Source: Bacteroides sp. (GTDB taxonomy: Bacteria > Bacteroidota > Bacteroidia > Bacteroidales > Bacteroidaceae). From it: DNA of 64,000 bases. Every line of letters begins with the position of its first letter. Positions within the stretch are counted from its first letter, which is position 1. Under the pieces are notes generated by a model that saw only the letters and a program-made list of their open reading frames with translations, was not told the origin of the DNA and did not search any database. Both the position numbers and the translations under genes were made by a program. Positions 8,927 through 18,276 of this stretch are shown piece by piece. The stretch is from the NCBI GenBank assembly GCA_021202275.1, contig JAJQDI010000010.1, forward strand, positions 124,001 through 188,000, written 5' to 3'.

Positions 8927-9910
8927 TTATGGAATTTTCTTCAACAATGAATTGCGAAGCAGAACCTCCAGCAGCAAACATGCCAGCGCAATCCAGGCAA
9001 AGATACGATACTCTTCCTGACGCTTGTTGAACTCCTTGACATTTAGCTTGGTCCTCTCCAGTTGATCTATCTTTTCATATACATCCTTCAGGGCGGAATT
9101 GCTGGTTGCCCGGTAATACTGACCATTGGCAGTATGGGCAATCTCGGTCAGAGACTTTTCATCCAGTTCGGCGGGCAGATTTACATACTTGACGGTATTC
9201 CCCACCGGATAGGGATGAGGAGCCACTCCATTGGTTCCCACTCCGATGGTATAGATACGGATACCGAATGTACGGGCGATCTCTGCTGCTGTCAGGGGAG
9301 AAATATCTCCCCGGTTGTTGATACCATCTGTCAGCAATATAATCACTTTGGATTTTGCTTTACTATCTTTCAGGCGGGAAACCGCATTTGCAATCCCCAT
9401 TCCGATAGCGGTTCCATCTTCTATCACTCCGCAACGTATCCCGTCAAAAAGATTAAGCAATACAGCATGATCCACTGTCAGCGGACATTGTGTAAAGCTC
9501 TCGCCGGCAAAAAGTGTAATCCCAATATTGTCGTTGGGCCGTCCGCTGATAAACTGGGCAGCCACCTCCTTGGTAGCTTCCAGGCGATTGGGTTTCAGAT
9601 CTTCTGCCAGCATACTTGTAGAAACATCAATCGCAAGCATAATATCAATACCCTCAATTTCACTGTTTTGCCAACTGTTCGTGGTCTGAGGGCGCGCCAA
9701 TACCAGAATCACCATTACCAAAGCAACTATACGCAATATAAAAGGCAGATGTAGCAGATATATTCTGTAGCTTTTAGGTGTATGAGCATACACCCGCGCG
9801 TCTGATATCTGCAAAGTAGCTTCTTTCTTTTTACGCTTCCATATATACCATACGATGTATGGGATCAGTAAAAAGAGTAAGAGCAAATATTCTATATTAG
9901 CAAAAAACAT
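8927..9910 (-). CDS. batA: BatA: von Willebrand factor A membrane protein
   Basis: A 327-residue protein starting at the ATG at 9910; a longer frame begins at TTG 9919 but adds only three residues. Membrane segments lie at about 6-25 and 55-73, then a VWA domain with a complete MIDAS motif DVSTS (D95, S97, S99) and LTDGINNRGD, and a C-terminal membrane segment (IFAWIALACLLLEVLL). It is the first of the paired VWA proteins of the operon and is 37 bases upstream of batB. Confidence 0.93.
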   Translation of the reverse strand: MFFANIEYLLLLFLLIPYIVWYIWKRKKKEATLQISDARVYAHTPKSYRIYLLHLPFILRIVALVMVILVLARPQTTNSWQNSEIEGIDIMLAIDVSTSMLAEDLKPNRLEATKEVAAQFISGRPNDNIGITLFAGESFTQCPLTVDHAVLLNLFDGIRCGVIEDGTAIGMGIANAVSRLKDSKAKSKVIILLTDGINNRGDISPLTAAEIARTFGIRIYTIGVGTNGVAPHPYPVGNTVKYVNLPAELDEKSLTEIAHTANGQYYRATSNSALKDVYEKIDQLERTKLNVKEFNKRQEEYRIFAWIALACLLLEVLLRNSLLKKIP

Positions 9911-9947
9911 GTCTGTCAAATTTTAGTGTTCATTATTCACCCATCTA

Positions 9948-11021
9948 TCAAGTCAAGAGCTCATATATCTGTGACACCAGATAGATCACTGTACTTATAC
10001 AGGCGATAGATAACACCACAATACCTGTTATCAATACGATCTTGGCCCGCAACGATCGTTTCTCCACAATAGTGATCTCTGTCGGTTGCGGCTTTTGCCC
10101 TTCCTCTTCCGGTATCTTTGTCTCGTGAATGAAATCAACCGCGTTGATCAGGTTCATATCGTTCTCTGTCATATCCGGAATATGTTTGGCAAACTTCACC
10201 AGGTCTGCCGTACTAAACAGGTTATTGAGTTCTTCAATTTCCTGTTTGGTACCCACTTCCGTCAGTCGTTCAATAATCTCGGCGGAAGTCATTTCCAACG
10301 CGTTGAATCCGAACCTATCCCGGATATACGTACGAAGAATCTCTGTCAGTTCCGTATAATACTCCTTCGGACGTCCTTTCTGCCATACCCTTTCGCTCTT
10401 CACCCTTTCTATTTCCTGCATCGCCAACTGATGAGGTGGTATTTTGGGCTCTACTTTGATCCTGCGGATAATCGGTTTGTTATCTCTCAGACGAAGGATC
10501 AGATAAAAAAGAAGCAGCAGCAAAGGAATAGCCAGGAAAGAAGCAGCCATCAGACCATACCAGTCACTCCAGACAAAATCAGGCTTCATAGGATCTTTCA
10601 GTCCGAAAGCCGGTCCGGGAATAATGGTATCCAAGGGGAACGAGTAGACCTTCAAAGCCAGAGGACGGGACCTGTATTCCTCTTCATCTACCTGTACAAT
10701 CATAGGAGGCAGATAATAGAGTGCCGAATCAAAAGAAGTAATGGTATATTCCTGCTTAATAAGCAGACGCTCTCTGTTGTTCAGGAACTGAGTATCGGGT
10801 TCCGACACTTCAAGCACCTCCACCCCCCGTACCAGCGTATCCGGGTAAAGAGGAAATACAACCCGTTGATTGGCATCGACGGAAACCTCCAGTTCGATGT
10901 GAGCCTGTTCTCCGATCAGTATTTGCAGAGAATCTATCCGCGCGTCTACAGTCACAGATTGCGCGACTATCCTGCATGAAAATCCGATAATAAATAAAAC
11001 CAGGTATATAACTCTGTTCAT
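9948..11021 (-). CDS. Bat-operon membrane protein of unknown function
   Basis: A 357-residue protein starting at ATG 11021; the open frame reaches back to a TTG at 11042, but the ATG gives a proper signal peptide (MNRVIYLVLFIIGFSC) and lies four bases after the DUF58 stop. An N-terminal beta-rich periplasmic region is followed by a membrane segment near 173-193 (GLMAASFLAIPLLLLLFYLIL), a cytoplasmic helical region with ERVWQKGRPKEYYTELTEILRTYIRDRF, and a last membrane segment near 330-350. Proteins of this shape are regular members of moxR-DUF58-bat operons. The cytoplasmic part resembles the tail of BatD in layout (short helices after a membrane segment), which may mean a shared partner. Confidence 0.85.
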   Translation of the reverse strand: MNRVIYLVLFIIGFSCRIVAQSVTVDARIDSLQILIGEQAHIELEVSVDANQRVVFPLYPDTLVRGVEVLEVSEPDTQFLNNRERLLIKQEYTITSFDSALYYLPPMIVQVDEEEYRSRPLALKVYSFPLDTIIPGPAFGLKDPMKPDFVWSDWYGLMAASFLAIPLLLLLFYLILRLRDNKPIIRRIKVEPKIPPHQLAMQEIERVKSERVWQKGRPKEYYTELTEILRTYIRDRFGFNALEMTSAEIIERLTEVGTKQEIEELNNLFSTADLVKFAKHIPDMTENDMNLINAVDFIHETKIPEEEGQKPQPTEITIVEKRSLRAKIVLITGIVVLSIACISTVIYLVSQIYELLT

Positions 11022-11025
11022 GTTA

Positions 11026-11895
11026 TCAATTACGTTTAGCAAACAGATTCAACAACGCCTTCACATAATCCTGATCCGTGCGTACGGACACAGAATCTAT
11101 ATGGCTTTTATTGAATGTCTCATTCAAATCGATCTGCTTCGTTCTCCACCATTCCTGGTGTGTACGACGTACAGCCGCGGAAGAGGTATCAATCCACTGT
11201 TCGTGTCCGGTCTCCGCGTCTTTTACTTTCATCAATCCGACTGCCGGTAGTTCCGCCACTCTCTTGTCATACACCTGTATAGCTACTATATCGTGTTTGC
11301 GGTTGGCAATGGTGAGCGCATTCCTGAAACTGGCCTGATCTATAAAATCGGAGATCATAAAAGCTGTACATCTTCTTTTCATTACATTAGTCAGGTAACG
11401 TACAGCCTGTCCGATATCTGTCCGCCGGCTCTCCGGTTGAAAATCCAGAAGTTCACGGATGATATATAAAATGTGTTTTCGTCCCTTTTTAGGAGGAATG
11501 AATTTCTCGATCCGGTCCGAAAAAAAGATCACACCGATCTTATCGTTGTTCTGAATGGCCGAAAAAGCCAGCGTAGCAGCGATTTCCGTAACCATATCCT
11601 TTTTCAGCTGTTTCACCGTTCCGAATTCAAGACTGCCGGAAACATCGATCAGCAACATCACCGTAAGTTCCCGTTCTTCCTCGAAAACTTTCACATACGG
11701 TTTATTGAAACGGGCAGTTACATTCCAGTCAATATCACGGATATCGTCTCCGTATTGATATTCACGGACTTCCGAAAAAGCCATCCCTCTTCCCTTAAAG
11801 GCAGAATGATATTGTCCGGCAAATATATTGCTGGACAATCCACGCGTTTTAATTTCTATCCTGCGGACCTTTTTTAATAGTTCTGCTGTCTCCAT
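11026..11895 (-). CDS. DUF58 domain protein (VWA-like) of the bat operon
   Basis: A 289-residue cytoplasmic protein beginning METAELLKKVRRIEIKT at ATG 11895; the frame extends to TTG 11901, which I reject. DUF58 hallmarks are GRGMAFSEVREYQYGDDIRDIDWNVTAR (about residues 33-60; quoted here in parts) and a VWA-like Rossmann fold with the motif DVSGSLEFG (about 81-89). The partner of MoxR ATPases in this conserved gene order. It lies 93 bases after moxR and 4 bases before the next gene. Confidence 0.92.
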   Translation of the reverse strand: METAELLKKVRRIEIKTRGLSSNIFAGQYHSAFKGRGMAFSEVREYQYGDDIRDIDWNVTARFNKPYVKVFEEERELTVMLLIDVSGSLEFGTVKQLKKDMVTEIAATLAFSAIQNNDKIGVIFFSDRIEKFIPPKKGRKHILYIIRELLDFQPESRRTDIGQAVRYLTNVMKRRCTAFMISDFIDQASFRNALTIANRKHDIVAIQVYDKRVAELPAVGLMKVKDAETGHEQWIDTSSAAVRRTHQEWWRTKQIDLNETFNKSHIDSVSVRTDQDYVKALLNLFAKRN

Positions 11896-11988
11896 CTGCA
11901 AGTAAATAGTTAATAAAGAAAGAAGTGATCACAAGCCCTATCTGATATAGGATTCCTTTCCTTACATTTCCGTAAGGAGTGATACACA

Positions 11989-12984
11989 TTAAGGTACTTC
12001 AACTTTATTCAATATCTTACTTACAATCTCGTCGGAAGTGGTATTGCTGGCTTCAGCTTCATACGTCAGTCCGATGCGATGGCGCAACACATCGTGCGCT
12101 ACGGCACGTACGTCTTCCGGGATCACATACCCACGGCGTTTGATGAATGCATATGTACGCGCGGCAAGCGCAAGGTTGATAGACGCACGCGGAGATCCTC
12201 CGAAACCGATCAGATCTTTCAGTTCTTTCAGGTCGTATTTTTCCGGATAACGCGTAGCAAATACGATATCTACAATATAGCGCTCTATTTTTTCATCCAG
12301 ATAGACCTGGCGCACCACTTTACGCGCTTCAATGATCTCATCGGCTTTCAGAATAGGTTTCAGGGTCGCTCTCTCACCGCCGATATTCTGACGGATGATC
12401 AGTTTTTCCTCTTCCAATTTCGGATAATCAATGAGTACCTTCAGCATGAAACGGTCTACCTGTGCTTCAGGGAGCGGATAAGTCCCCTCCTGCTCAATCG
12501 GGTTCTGGGTAGCCATCACCAAAAAAGGATCGGGCAGCTTGAATGTCTCTTTACCGATAGTAACCTGCCGTTCCTGCATCGCTTCCAGCAACGCACTCTG
12601 TACCTTAGCCGGAGCACGGTTGATCTCATCTGCCAGTACGAAATTTGCAAATACCGGGCCTTTTTTCACCTGGAAAGTCTCATCTTTCTGACTGTACACC
12701 ATCGTACCGATCACGTCGGCAGGTAAAAGGTCAGGAGTAAACTGCACACGACTGTAGTCTGCGTCAATGAGAGAAGCCAGCGTCTTGATGGCAAGTGTTT
12801 TTGCCAATCCGGGTACCCCTTCCAGCAAAATATGTCCGTCAGAAAGAAGACCGATCAGAAGAGACTCCACCAGATGTTTTTGTCCCACAATAGTCTGATC
12901 CATACCGGTAGTCAGGTTGGTAACGAAAGCACTTTGTCTTTCGATCCGTTCGTTCAGTTCACGGATATCAATTGCTTCTGCCAT
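11989..12984 (-). CDS. MoxR-family AAA+ ATPase
   Basis: A 331-residue AAA+ ATPase. Walker A is EGVPGLAKT (about residues 55-63, the MoxR form with A before K), Walker B is VLADEINRAP (about 115-124), and the sensor region FLVMATQNPIEQEGTYPLPEAQ... is typical of MoxR. MoxR ATPases act as chaperones for VWA proteins, which fits the three VWA-type genes downstream. First gene of the operon; the promoter below lies about 80 bases upstream of its ATG. Confidence 0.95.
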   Translation of the reverse strand: MAEAIDIRELNERIERQSAFVTNLTTGMDQTIVGQKHLVESLLIGLLSDGHILLEGVPGLAKTLAIKTLASLIDADYSRVQFTPDLLPADVIGTMVYSQKDETFQVKKGPVFANFVLADEINRAPAKVQSALLEAMQERQVTIGKETFKLPDPFLVMATQNPIEQEGTYPLPEAQVDRFMLKVLIDYPKLEEEKLIIRQNIGGERATLKPILKADEIIEARKVVRQVYLDEKIERYIVDIVFATRYPEKYDLKELKDLIGFGGSPRASINLALAARTYAFIKRRGYVIPEDVRAVAHDVLRHRIGLTYEAEASNTTSDEIVSKILNKVEVP

Positions 12985-13066
12985 AAGTAATACTTATTTA
13001 TTTGTTTTGAATGATGTTTTTGTTTGTATTCACCGAAAATGTAAAGCCGTTTTTCTTTAAGCAGCC

Positions 13067-13097
13067 CAAAAGTACGGACTATAATTAACCATTGCAA
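13067..13097 (-). promoter_or_regulatory. Bacteroidetes-type promoter of the moxR-bat operon
   Basis: On the minus strand, a -33 TTG (13097-13095) and a -7 box TACTTTTG (13074-13067) that fits TAnnTTTG are separated by exactly 20 bases. The predicted start is near 13060, giving a leader of about 75 bases before the moxR ATG. Confidence 0.7.
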
Positions 13098-13190
13098 CTA
13101 ATTTTTATTAAAAAAGTATGCTAAACCTTTAGAAGTTGGTGGGTTAGCCAAGTCTGAATGATCAGATGTTTCTGAACCATTATATGAAAA

Positions 13191-13213
13191 GAAGTCGGGT
13201 ACAACCCGGCTTC
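13191..13213 (-). terminator. Probable terminator after the HU-LysM gene
   Basis: A 10-bp stem (GAAGTCGGGT / ACCCGGCTTC, one G-U pair) with a 3-base loop; on the minus strand it is followed by CTTTTC. It lies about 110 bases downstream of the HU-LysM stop. The rest of the 340-base gap between moxR and that gene is AT-rich and shows no gene. Confidence 0.6.
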
Positions 13214-13325
13214 TCTCTGCGATAATCCCTTATAAATAAAATCTTATTTTCCTGTTTCGGTTCTTTGCCGAACGTACAACTTCCGTCCTCGCTGCCGCAG
13301 ATAGTTGTTTAGACATCTGTTACAA

Positions 13326-14978
13326 CTATTTCTTTTCCAGTTCCGGGATCCGGATCGTAGTACCAAAAGGAACATGGTTCGGACTACGGATCACTGTCTG
13401 ATTGTGCATGACGATATAAGGCCAGAGATCCTTTGTACCATAAAACCGATAAGCAACTTTTGTCAACGTCTCTCCTTCCTCTATCTTATAAGTCGTTTTC
13501 GTGCCTACGATCACGTAATTTACAGAATCCGGGCGTACAGGTATAGAGGCGATATTCTCCGGAACAGGGTGTTCTTTGTCTGGGACCGGAGAGATCACAG
13601 CAGTCTGCTGTGGAACCGAAGGCTGTTCCTGCCGTACAGGAGCTTCACGAACCGGTTCAGGGTTGGTTCTCTCATTCACATTAGAGACTTCCCCGGTCTG
13701 TTCTACAGCTTGTTCCAGAGTGGAAACATCTCCTTGTGCCGGATCCTGTGAATTTTCTTCTTCCACCACATCCTCCTGCCAGCCGATCGTTTCCGGATCT
13801 TCCACCGGACTTTCCAGGGCCAGAAGATCTTCTGTGCTCCGCTCCGTCCAGTCCGGCATATAATAATACAGGAGTAAACCACCACAACCTAAGAGCACCA
13901 ACAAAACCACAGCGATCAGGTAGCGTTGTACCGTGCGGTTTGTCTCCTTTTTCTGCGAGGGCGATTTAATTTTCTCTTTCTGTGTTTCTTTTTTTGCTTC
14001 CTTTTCTGACTTCGACAGAAAAGGTATTTTCAAAGACTGGCGGTATTCTTCATCGGCCTTCTGTATCTCAAGGGCTATGATCTCTTCGGCAGTCAGACGT
14101 TTATGGGATGGAGAAGCAAAAGACTGAGAGACCGATGAAACAGCAGATTCTGGTTCTCCGGGTTCAGGTTCCGGTGTTACAGGCATTTCCTGTTCCCGCA
14201 CATCATCTTCCACCGAAGCTCTTTCATTCTTTTCCTCTTCCACGACGGCTGTTTCCTCTGCCGGAACAGGTTCCTCTCCAGGCTCCATCCTATCCTGGGA
14301 TAATTCCATTACAGGATCCTCTGCCGGAACTTTTACAGATGCAGTTTCACTAACAACCTCTTCCGCCCTCTCTTCTTCTGCCAATGAACTTATGATTTCC
14401 TGAGATACGGTTACTTCGTGAAATACAGTTACTTCTATAATATCATTCCCCTCTTTCTCTGCAGAGGATACCAAAACGTCTGTTCTGACAATTGCTTCTG
14501 TATCAACCTCCGGAGATAGTTCTTCTGCAAAAGATGAAACGACTTCAATTTCCGGACTCTGATCTACGGGAGTATTATGCTCCACAGGAACCGTACTGTC
14601 TTGTTCCTCCTCTTCCTCTTTCAAAGACTCTACCGGTGTATCCGGTAAAACCGTATTTTCATGCAGGACAACTGTTTCAAAATGAGAGAACGGCCTGTTT
14701 ATCACATCCCGCAATCCATTGTCTGGCGTAAAGGAGACTTTGGTATGACCTTCTATCAGAAAACGTTCCCCGGTATTCACGTTGATACTTTCCCGGCTAT
14801 CTATCGCGATCAGTTTAAACGTACCCAGCCCTTTGATCTTCACACTGCGATCACTGTCCAGTCCTTGTTCAATCAGTAAAAAGAACTCCCTGATAAAGAG
14901 CTCTGCCTCCTTTTTTGAAACAGAATGCCGGACTGCAAACAGATCAACTAAGTCTTGCGTGTTTATTCTTTCGTTCAT
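13326..14978 (-). CDS. HU/IHF-like domain fused to a transmembrane segment and LysM
   Basis: A 550-residue protein from ATG 14978 (a TTG at 14987 is rejected). Residues 1-95 are an HU/IHF DNA-binding domain (KKEAELFIREFFLLIEQGL, VKIKGLGTFKLIAIDSRESINV, VSFTPDNGLRDVIN). About 105-345 is a very acidic Glu/Val/Pro-rich linker. One membrane segment lies near 351-373 (YLIAVVLLVLLGCGGLLLYY), followed by a second disordered linker and a C-terminal LysM domain (TYKIEEGETLTKVAYRFYGT...PNHVPFGTTIRIPELEKK). The topology predicts DNA binding inside and peptidoglycan binding outside, so it could tether the chromosome to the cell wall (inference). It is 12 bases downstream of a plain HU gene. Confidence 0.9.
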   Translation of the reverse strand: MNERINTQDLVDLFAVRHSVSKKEAELFIREFFLLIEQGLDSDRSVKIKGLGTFKLIAIDSRESINVNTGERFLIEGHTKVSFTPDNGLRDVINRPFSHFETVVLHENTVLPDTPVESLKEEEEEQDSTVPVEHNTPVDQSPEIEVVSSFAEELSPEVDTEAIVRTDVLVSSAEKEGNDIIEVTVFHEVTVSQEIISSLAEEERAEEVVSETASVKVPAEDPVMELSQDRMEPGEEPVPAEETAVVEEEKNERASVEDDVREQEMPVTPEPEPGEPESAVSSVSQSFASPSHKRLTAEEIIALEIQKADEEYRQSLKIPFLSKSEKEAKKETQKEKIKSPSQKKETNRTVQRYLIAVVLLVLLGCGGLLLYYYMPDWTERSTEDLLALESPVEDPETIGWQEDVVEEENSQDPAQGDVSTLEQAVEQTGEVSNVNERTNPEPVREAPVRQEQPSVPQQTAVISPVPDKEHPVPENIASIPVRPDSVNYVIVGTKTTYKIEEGETLTKVAYRFYGTKDLWPYIVMHNQTVIRSPNHVPFGTTIRIPELEKK

Positions 14979-14990
14979 AAAAGACAAAGT

Positions 14991-15263
14991 TTATTTATAC
15001 TTTTCTTTGAGCAGTGTACTGGGTTTATAGGCAAGCACCAACTTGGGAGGTACCAGCATACGCTGTTTAGTGGTCGGATTCACAGAGATGCGTTCGGCTT
15101 TTTTCTTCACCTCCAGGATACCGAATCCCTGCACAGCCACCATATTTCCTTCCTGCCACTGTTCCGTCATCTCTTTCAACAAAGAGTTGACCATTTCCGT
15201 AGTCTCTTTAGAGGATTTTCCCAGTCTTTTAGACAATTCGGTAACAAATTCTTTATTGTTCAC
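14991..15263 (-). CDS. HU-family DNA-binding protein
   Basis: A 90-residue HU/IHF protein (NNKEFVTELSKRLGKSSKET, VAVQGFGILEVKKKAERISV, NPTTKQRMLVPPKLVLAYKPS). The beta-arm tip has NPTT in place of the common RNP, a conserved variant position that contacts DNA. The start is GTG at 15263; no in-frame ATG exists upstream. It is followed after 12 bases by the HU-LysM gene, so the two HU modules are made together and could form heterodimers. It follows rimO on the same strand. Confidence 0.88.
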   Translation of the reverse strand: MNNKEFVTELSKRLGKSSKETTEMVNSLLKEMTEQWQEGNMVAVQGFGILEVKKKAERISVNPTTKQRMLVPPKLVLAYKPSTLLKEKYK

Positions 15264-15337
15264 TTTGCCGTTTTTTAAAGTTCGACCGCTATATTAGTTA
15301 TTTTCAACGAAATAAGCAAATAGTTAAAGAAAAATCG

Positions 15338-16636
15338 TTAAATTATCCGTGCAAAAAGGTCGAAGTCATCGGAATCCATCACTTCCACCCGGTAAAATTT
15401 CCCGATTTCCAGGTCGGCATCCTCTTTCCGGATCAGTACTTCCGGATCCACCTCAGGAGAGTCGAATTCGGTGCGCCCGATGTAATAATCTCCTTCTATC
15501 CGGTCTATAATTACCAGAAGGGTCTGTCCCACCTTAGCCGCGGCCAACTGCGCAGAGATCTCCTGTTGTATCTCCATGAGTTCACCCAGACGTGCCTGTT
15601 TCACTTCATCAGCTACATCATCTACCTGATTTTCCGCGGCAAATGTCCCCTCTTCTTCGGAATATGCGAAAGCACCCATCCGATCGAAACGCACCTTTCT
15701 GACAAACTCTTTCAACTCTTCAAAGTTCTCTTCTGTCTCTCCCGGATACCCCACCATCAGTGTCGTACGTAAATGAATGCCGGGAACCTCTTTTCTGAAC
15801 TTTTCCAGCAACGCATAGGTCTCTTCTTTCGTCACATGTCGCCTCATACGGATCAGGATAGGATCACTGATGTGTTGTAAAGCAATGTCCATATAGTTAC
15901 ATACATTTGCCCGTTCCCTCATTACCCGGAAAAGGTCTTCCGGAAAGTGAGCCGGATAGGCATAATGCAGACGGATCCATTCTACTCCGGGAACATCAGA
16001 TATACGCTCGATCAGTTCGGGAAGCATCTGTTTTTTATAGAGATCTATCCCGTAATAGGTGAGTTCCTGAGCGATTACCTGAAACTCTTTCACACCCTCG
16101 GCTACCAGGTATTTCACTTCCTCCACAATCTCTTCCATCGGACGTGAAACATGCTTTCCTGTGATGATCGGGATCGCGCAATACGAACACGTACGGTCAC
16201 ACCCTTCCGATATTTTCAGATAAGCAAAATGTCCGGGGGTCGTCAACGTACGTTCAATATATAATTCCTGCTGATAATTCTTTCCCAACTCTTCAAGCAA
16301 AGCTTTCCAGTTGAATTTTCCATAAAACTTATCCACCTGAGGTATCTCGAGAGCCAGTTCTTTCAGATATCTTTCAGAAAGACAGCCCATGACATACAAC
16401 TTCTCCAATTGTCCCTCTTCTTTGGCCTGAGCAAATTCCAGGATCATCTGTATGGATTCTTCTTTCGCGTCTCCGATAAAACCGCAGGTATTTATGACAG
16501 CGATATCTCCTGTTGGTACAGGAGCGTCATGAGCAACTTCATAGCCTACTTCTTCCAGTTGCCTGATCAGTTGTTCCGAATCTACCAGGTTTTTTGAACA
16601 CCCCAGGGTGATAATATCAATTTTTTTTCTTTTCAT
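15338..16636 (-). CDS. rimO: Ribosomal protein uS12 methylthiotransferase
   Basis: A 432-residue radical-SAM methylthiotransferase that adds a methylthio group to an aspartate of ribosomal protein S12. The N-terminal UPF0004 domain has the three auxiliary iron-sulfur cysteines (C13, C51, C85) and the radical SAM domain has CDRTCSYC (C146, C150, C153). The start LGCSKNLVDSE and the TRAM-like C-terminus ending DSDDFDLFARI are RimO rather than MiaB features. Length is normal. It lies between ftsY and the HU gene on the same strand. Confidence 0.96.
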   Translation of the reverse strand: MKRKKIDIITLGCSKNLVDSEQLIRQLEEVGYEVAHDAPVPTGDIAVINTCGFIGDAKEESIQMILEFAQAKEEGQLEKLYVMGCLSERYLKELALEIPQVDKFYGKFNWKALLEELGKNYQQELYIERTLTTPGHFAYLKISEGCDRTCSYCAIPIITGKHVSRPMEEIVEEVKYLVAEGVKEFQVIAQELTYYGIDLYKKQMLPELIERISDVPGVEWIRLHYAYPAHFPEDLFRVMRERANVCNYMDIALQHISDPILIRMRRHVTKEETYALLEKFRKEVPGIHLRTTLMVGYPGETEENFEELKEFVRKVRFDRMGAFAYSEEEGTFAAENQVDDVADEVKQARLGELMEIQQEISAQLAAAKVGQTLLVIIDRIEGDYYIGRTEFDSPEVDPEVLIRKEDADLEIGKFYRVEVMDSDDFDLFARII

Positions 16637-16777
16637 CGTATGTTATTCCTACATACAGGAAAGCAGCAGAACCCTGTATGGGTCCGACTGCCTTCTGTAT
16701 ATGTGTTATCTATTGTTGTTTACTGAATTTTTCCGCTTTCAGTATAACTGTCGTGTATGGTCTCCATTTTGTATTAC

Positions 16778-17740
16778 CTACTCTTCTTCTACGCCGAACA
16801 GTGAGTCTACAAATTCTTTTTTCCGGAACACCTGCAAGTCTTCCATACCCTCACCCAGACCGATGTATTTGACCGGGATCTTAAACTGGTCGGAGATACC
16901 GATCACCACACCTCCTTTGGCCGTACCATCTAATTTGGTGATAGCAAGAGCAGTGACCTCCGTAGCCAGGGTAAACTGACGTGCCTGCTCGAAGGCGTTC
17001 TGTCCGGTAGATCCGTCCAACACCAGCAATACTTCATCCGGAGCATCGGGAACCACCTTTTTCATTACGTTCTTGATCTTGGTCAGCTCATTCATCAGCC
17101 CTACCTTATTATGCAGACGTCCGGCCGTATCAATGATCACCACATCCGCGCCGTTGGCAACGGCAGAGTTCAGTGTATCATAGGCAACGGATGCCGGATC
17201 GGAACCCATTTTCTGTTTGACAACAGGTACTCCTACCCGCTCTCCCCAGATCACCAATTGCTCCACAGCAGCGGCACGGAACGTATCAGCGGCACCCAGA
17301 TATACGGATTTTCCGGCTTTTTTGAATTGATAGGCCAGTTTGCCAATGGTAGTTGTCTTTCCTACTCCGTTCACCCCTACTACCATGATCACATAGGGTT
17401 TCCGGGCGACAGGCATATCGAAATCGGCCACTTCACCGGAATTATTCTCAGTCAGCAAAGCCGCTATCTCTTCACGGAGTATCTGATTCAGCTCCTGCGC
17501 GTTCACATATTTATCGGCAGCGGCACGCTTCTCTATACGCTGGATGATATTCAGCGTTGTTTCCACTCCTACATCCGAAGTGATCAGTACCTCTTCCAGA
17601 TTATCCAATACTTCATCATCGACTTTGGATTTTCCGGCAACCGCACGAGCCAGTTTGCCAAAAACACTCTCCTTGGTCTTGGATAATCCCTTATCTAATG
17701 TCTCCTTCTTATCTTTTGAAAAAAAACTAAAAAATCCCAT
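16778..17740 (-). CDS. ftsY: Signal recognition particle receptor FtsY
   Basis: A 320-residue SRP GTPase that docks the signal recognition particle at the membrane. The NG domain is complete: GVNGVGKTTT (residues 122-131), DTFRAAAVEQL, DTAGRL, TKLDGTAKGG and the C-terminal GLGEGMEDLQVF. The N-terminal A domain is short, as in other Bacteroidetes. Codons 2-8 contain a run of eight T residues that is intact. The gene lies downstream of the L28-L33-DUF4295 operon, behind a terminator. Confidence 0.97.
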   Translation of the reverse strand: MGFFSFFSKDKKETLDKGLSKTKESVFGKLARAVAGKSKVDDEVLDNLEEVLITSDVGVETTLNIIQRIEKRAAADKYVNAQELNQILREEIAALLTENNSGEVADFDMPVARKPYVIMVVGVNGVGKTTTIGKLAYQFKKAGKSVYLGAADTFRAAAVEQLVIWGERVGVPVVKQKMGSDPASVAYDTLNSAVANGADVVIIDTAGRLHNKVGLMNELTKIKNVMKKVVPDAPDEVLLVLDGSTGQNAFEQARQFTLATEVTALAITKLDGTAKGGVVIGISDQFKIPVKYIGLGEGMEDLQVFRKKEFVDSLFGVEEE

Positions 17741-17832
17741 GATACCGGTGGTTTATATATAATTCGTTGTTTACAAAGATATAACAAGTAATGAAAAATG
17801 TAAAACGAATTTCAAAAAATATGGTTCAAAAC

Positions 17833-17867
17833 AAAAAAAATCCTCTCATTCATATAAATGGGAGGAT
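17833..17867 (-). terminator. Terminator of the rpmB-rpmG-DUF4295 operon
   Basis: On the minus strand, ATCCTCCCATT / AATGAGAGGAT (11 bp, one mismatch) with a 6-base loop followed by eight T. It lies about 30 bases after the DUF4295 stop and about 95 bases before ftsY. Confidence 0.85.
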
Positions 17868-17897
17868 CTTCAACAGATTGCCGGAAAGCAATCTTTA

Positions 17898-18056
17898 TTA
17901 TTTTTTGAAAAAGTCCTGAACTTTTTCGTTAGGTACCATTTGTTCATCAAAGATATAAGCTCCTGTTTTAGGAGATTTTACCATTTTGATAACCTTAGTA
18001 TACGAACGGCCTTCCTTGTTACCGTCCTGCAAACTTGCAACTGTCTTTTTTGCCAT
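17898..18056 (-). CDS. DUF4295 small basic protein
   Basis: A 52-residue protein, MAKKTVASLQDGNKEGRSY at its start and ending NEKVQDFFKK, read directly from the DNA. This short lysine-rich protein is conserved next to L28 and L33 genes across Bacteroidetes (family DUF4295). Its size, charge and location suggest a ribosome-associated role, but its function is not established. It starts 11 bases after rpmG in the same operon. Confidence 0.9.
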   Translation of the reverse strand: MAKKTVASLQDGNKEGRSYTKVIKMVKSPKTGAYIFDEQMVPNEKVQDFFKK

Positions 18057-18067
18057 GGGTTATACTC

Positions 18068-18256
18068 TTATTTAATTTCTTTATGTACGGTTACTCTCTT
18101 CAGAATCGGATTGTATTTTTTCAGCTCCAATCTTTCTGTAGTATTTTTTCTATTCTTTGTAGTAATATAGCGGGAAGTTCCCGGCATACCACTTTCTTTG
18201 TGTTCTGTACATTCCAGAATCACCTGCACTCTGTTTCCTTTTGCCTTTTTTGCCAT
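18068..18256 (-). CDS. rpmG: 50S ribosomal protein L33
   Basis: A 62-residue L33 ([20 protein letters not shown]...[34 protein letters not shown]). The zinc-ribbon cysteine pairs of the four-Cys L33 form are absent: only one Cys is present, so this is the zinc-independent type. It lies 20 bases after rpmB. Confidence 0.96.
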   Translation of the reverse strand: MAKKAKGNRVQVILECTEHKESGMPGTSRYITTKNRKNTTERLELKKYNPILKRVTVHKEIK

Positions 18257-18276
18257 AAGTCAGTTCTCCTCTGTGT

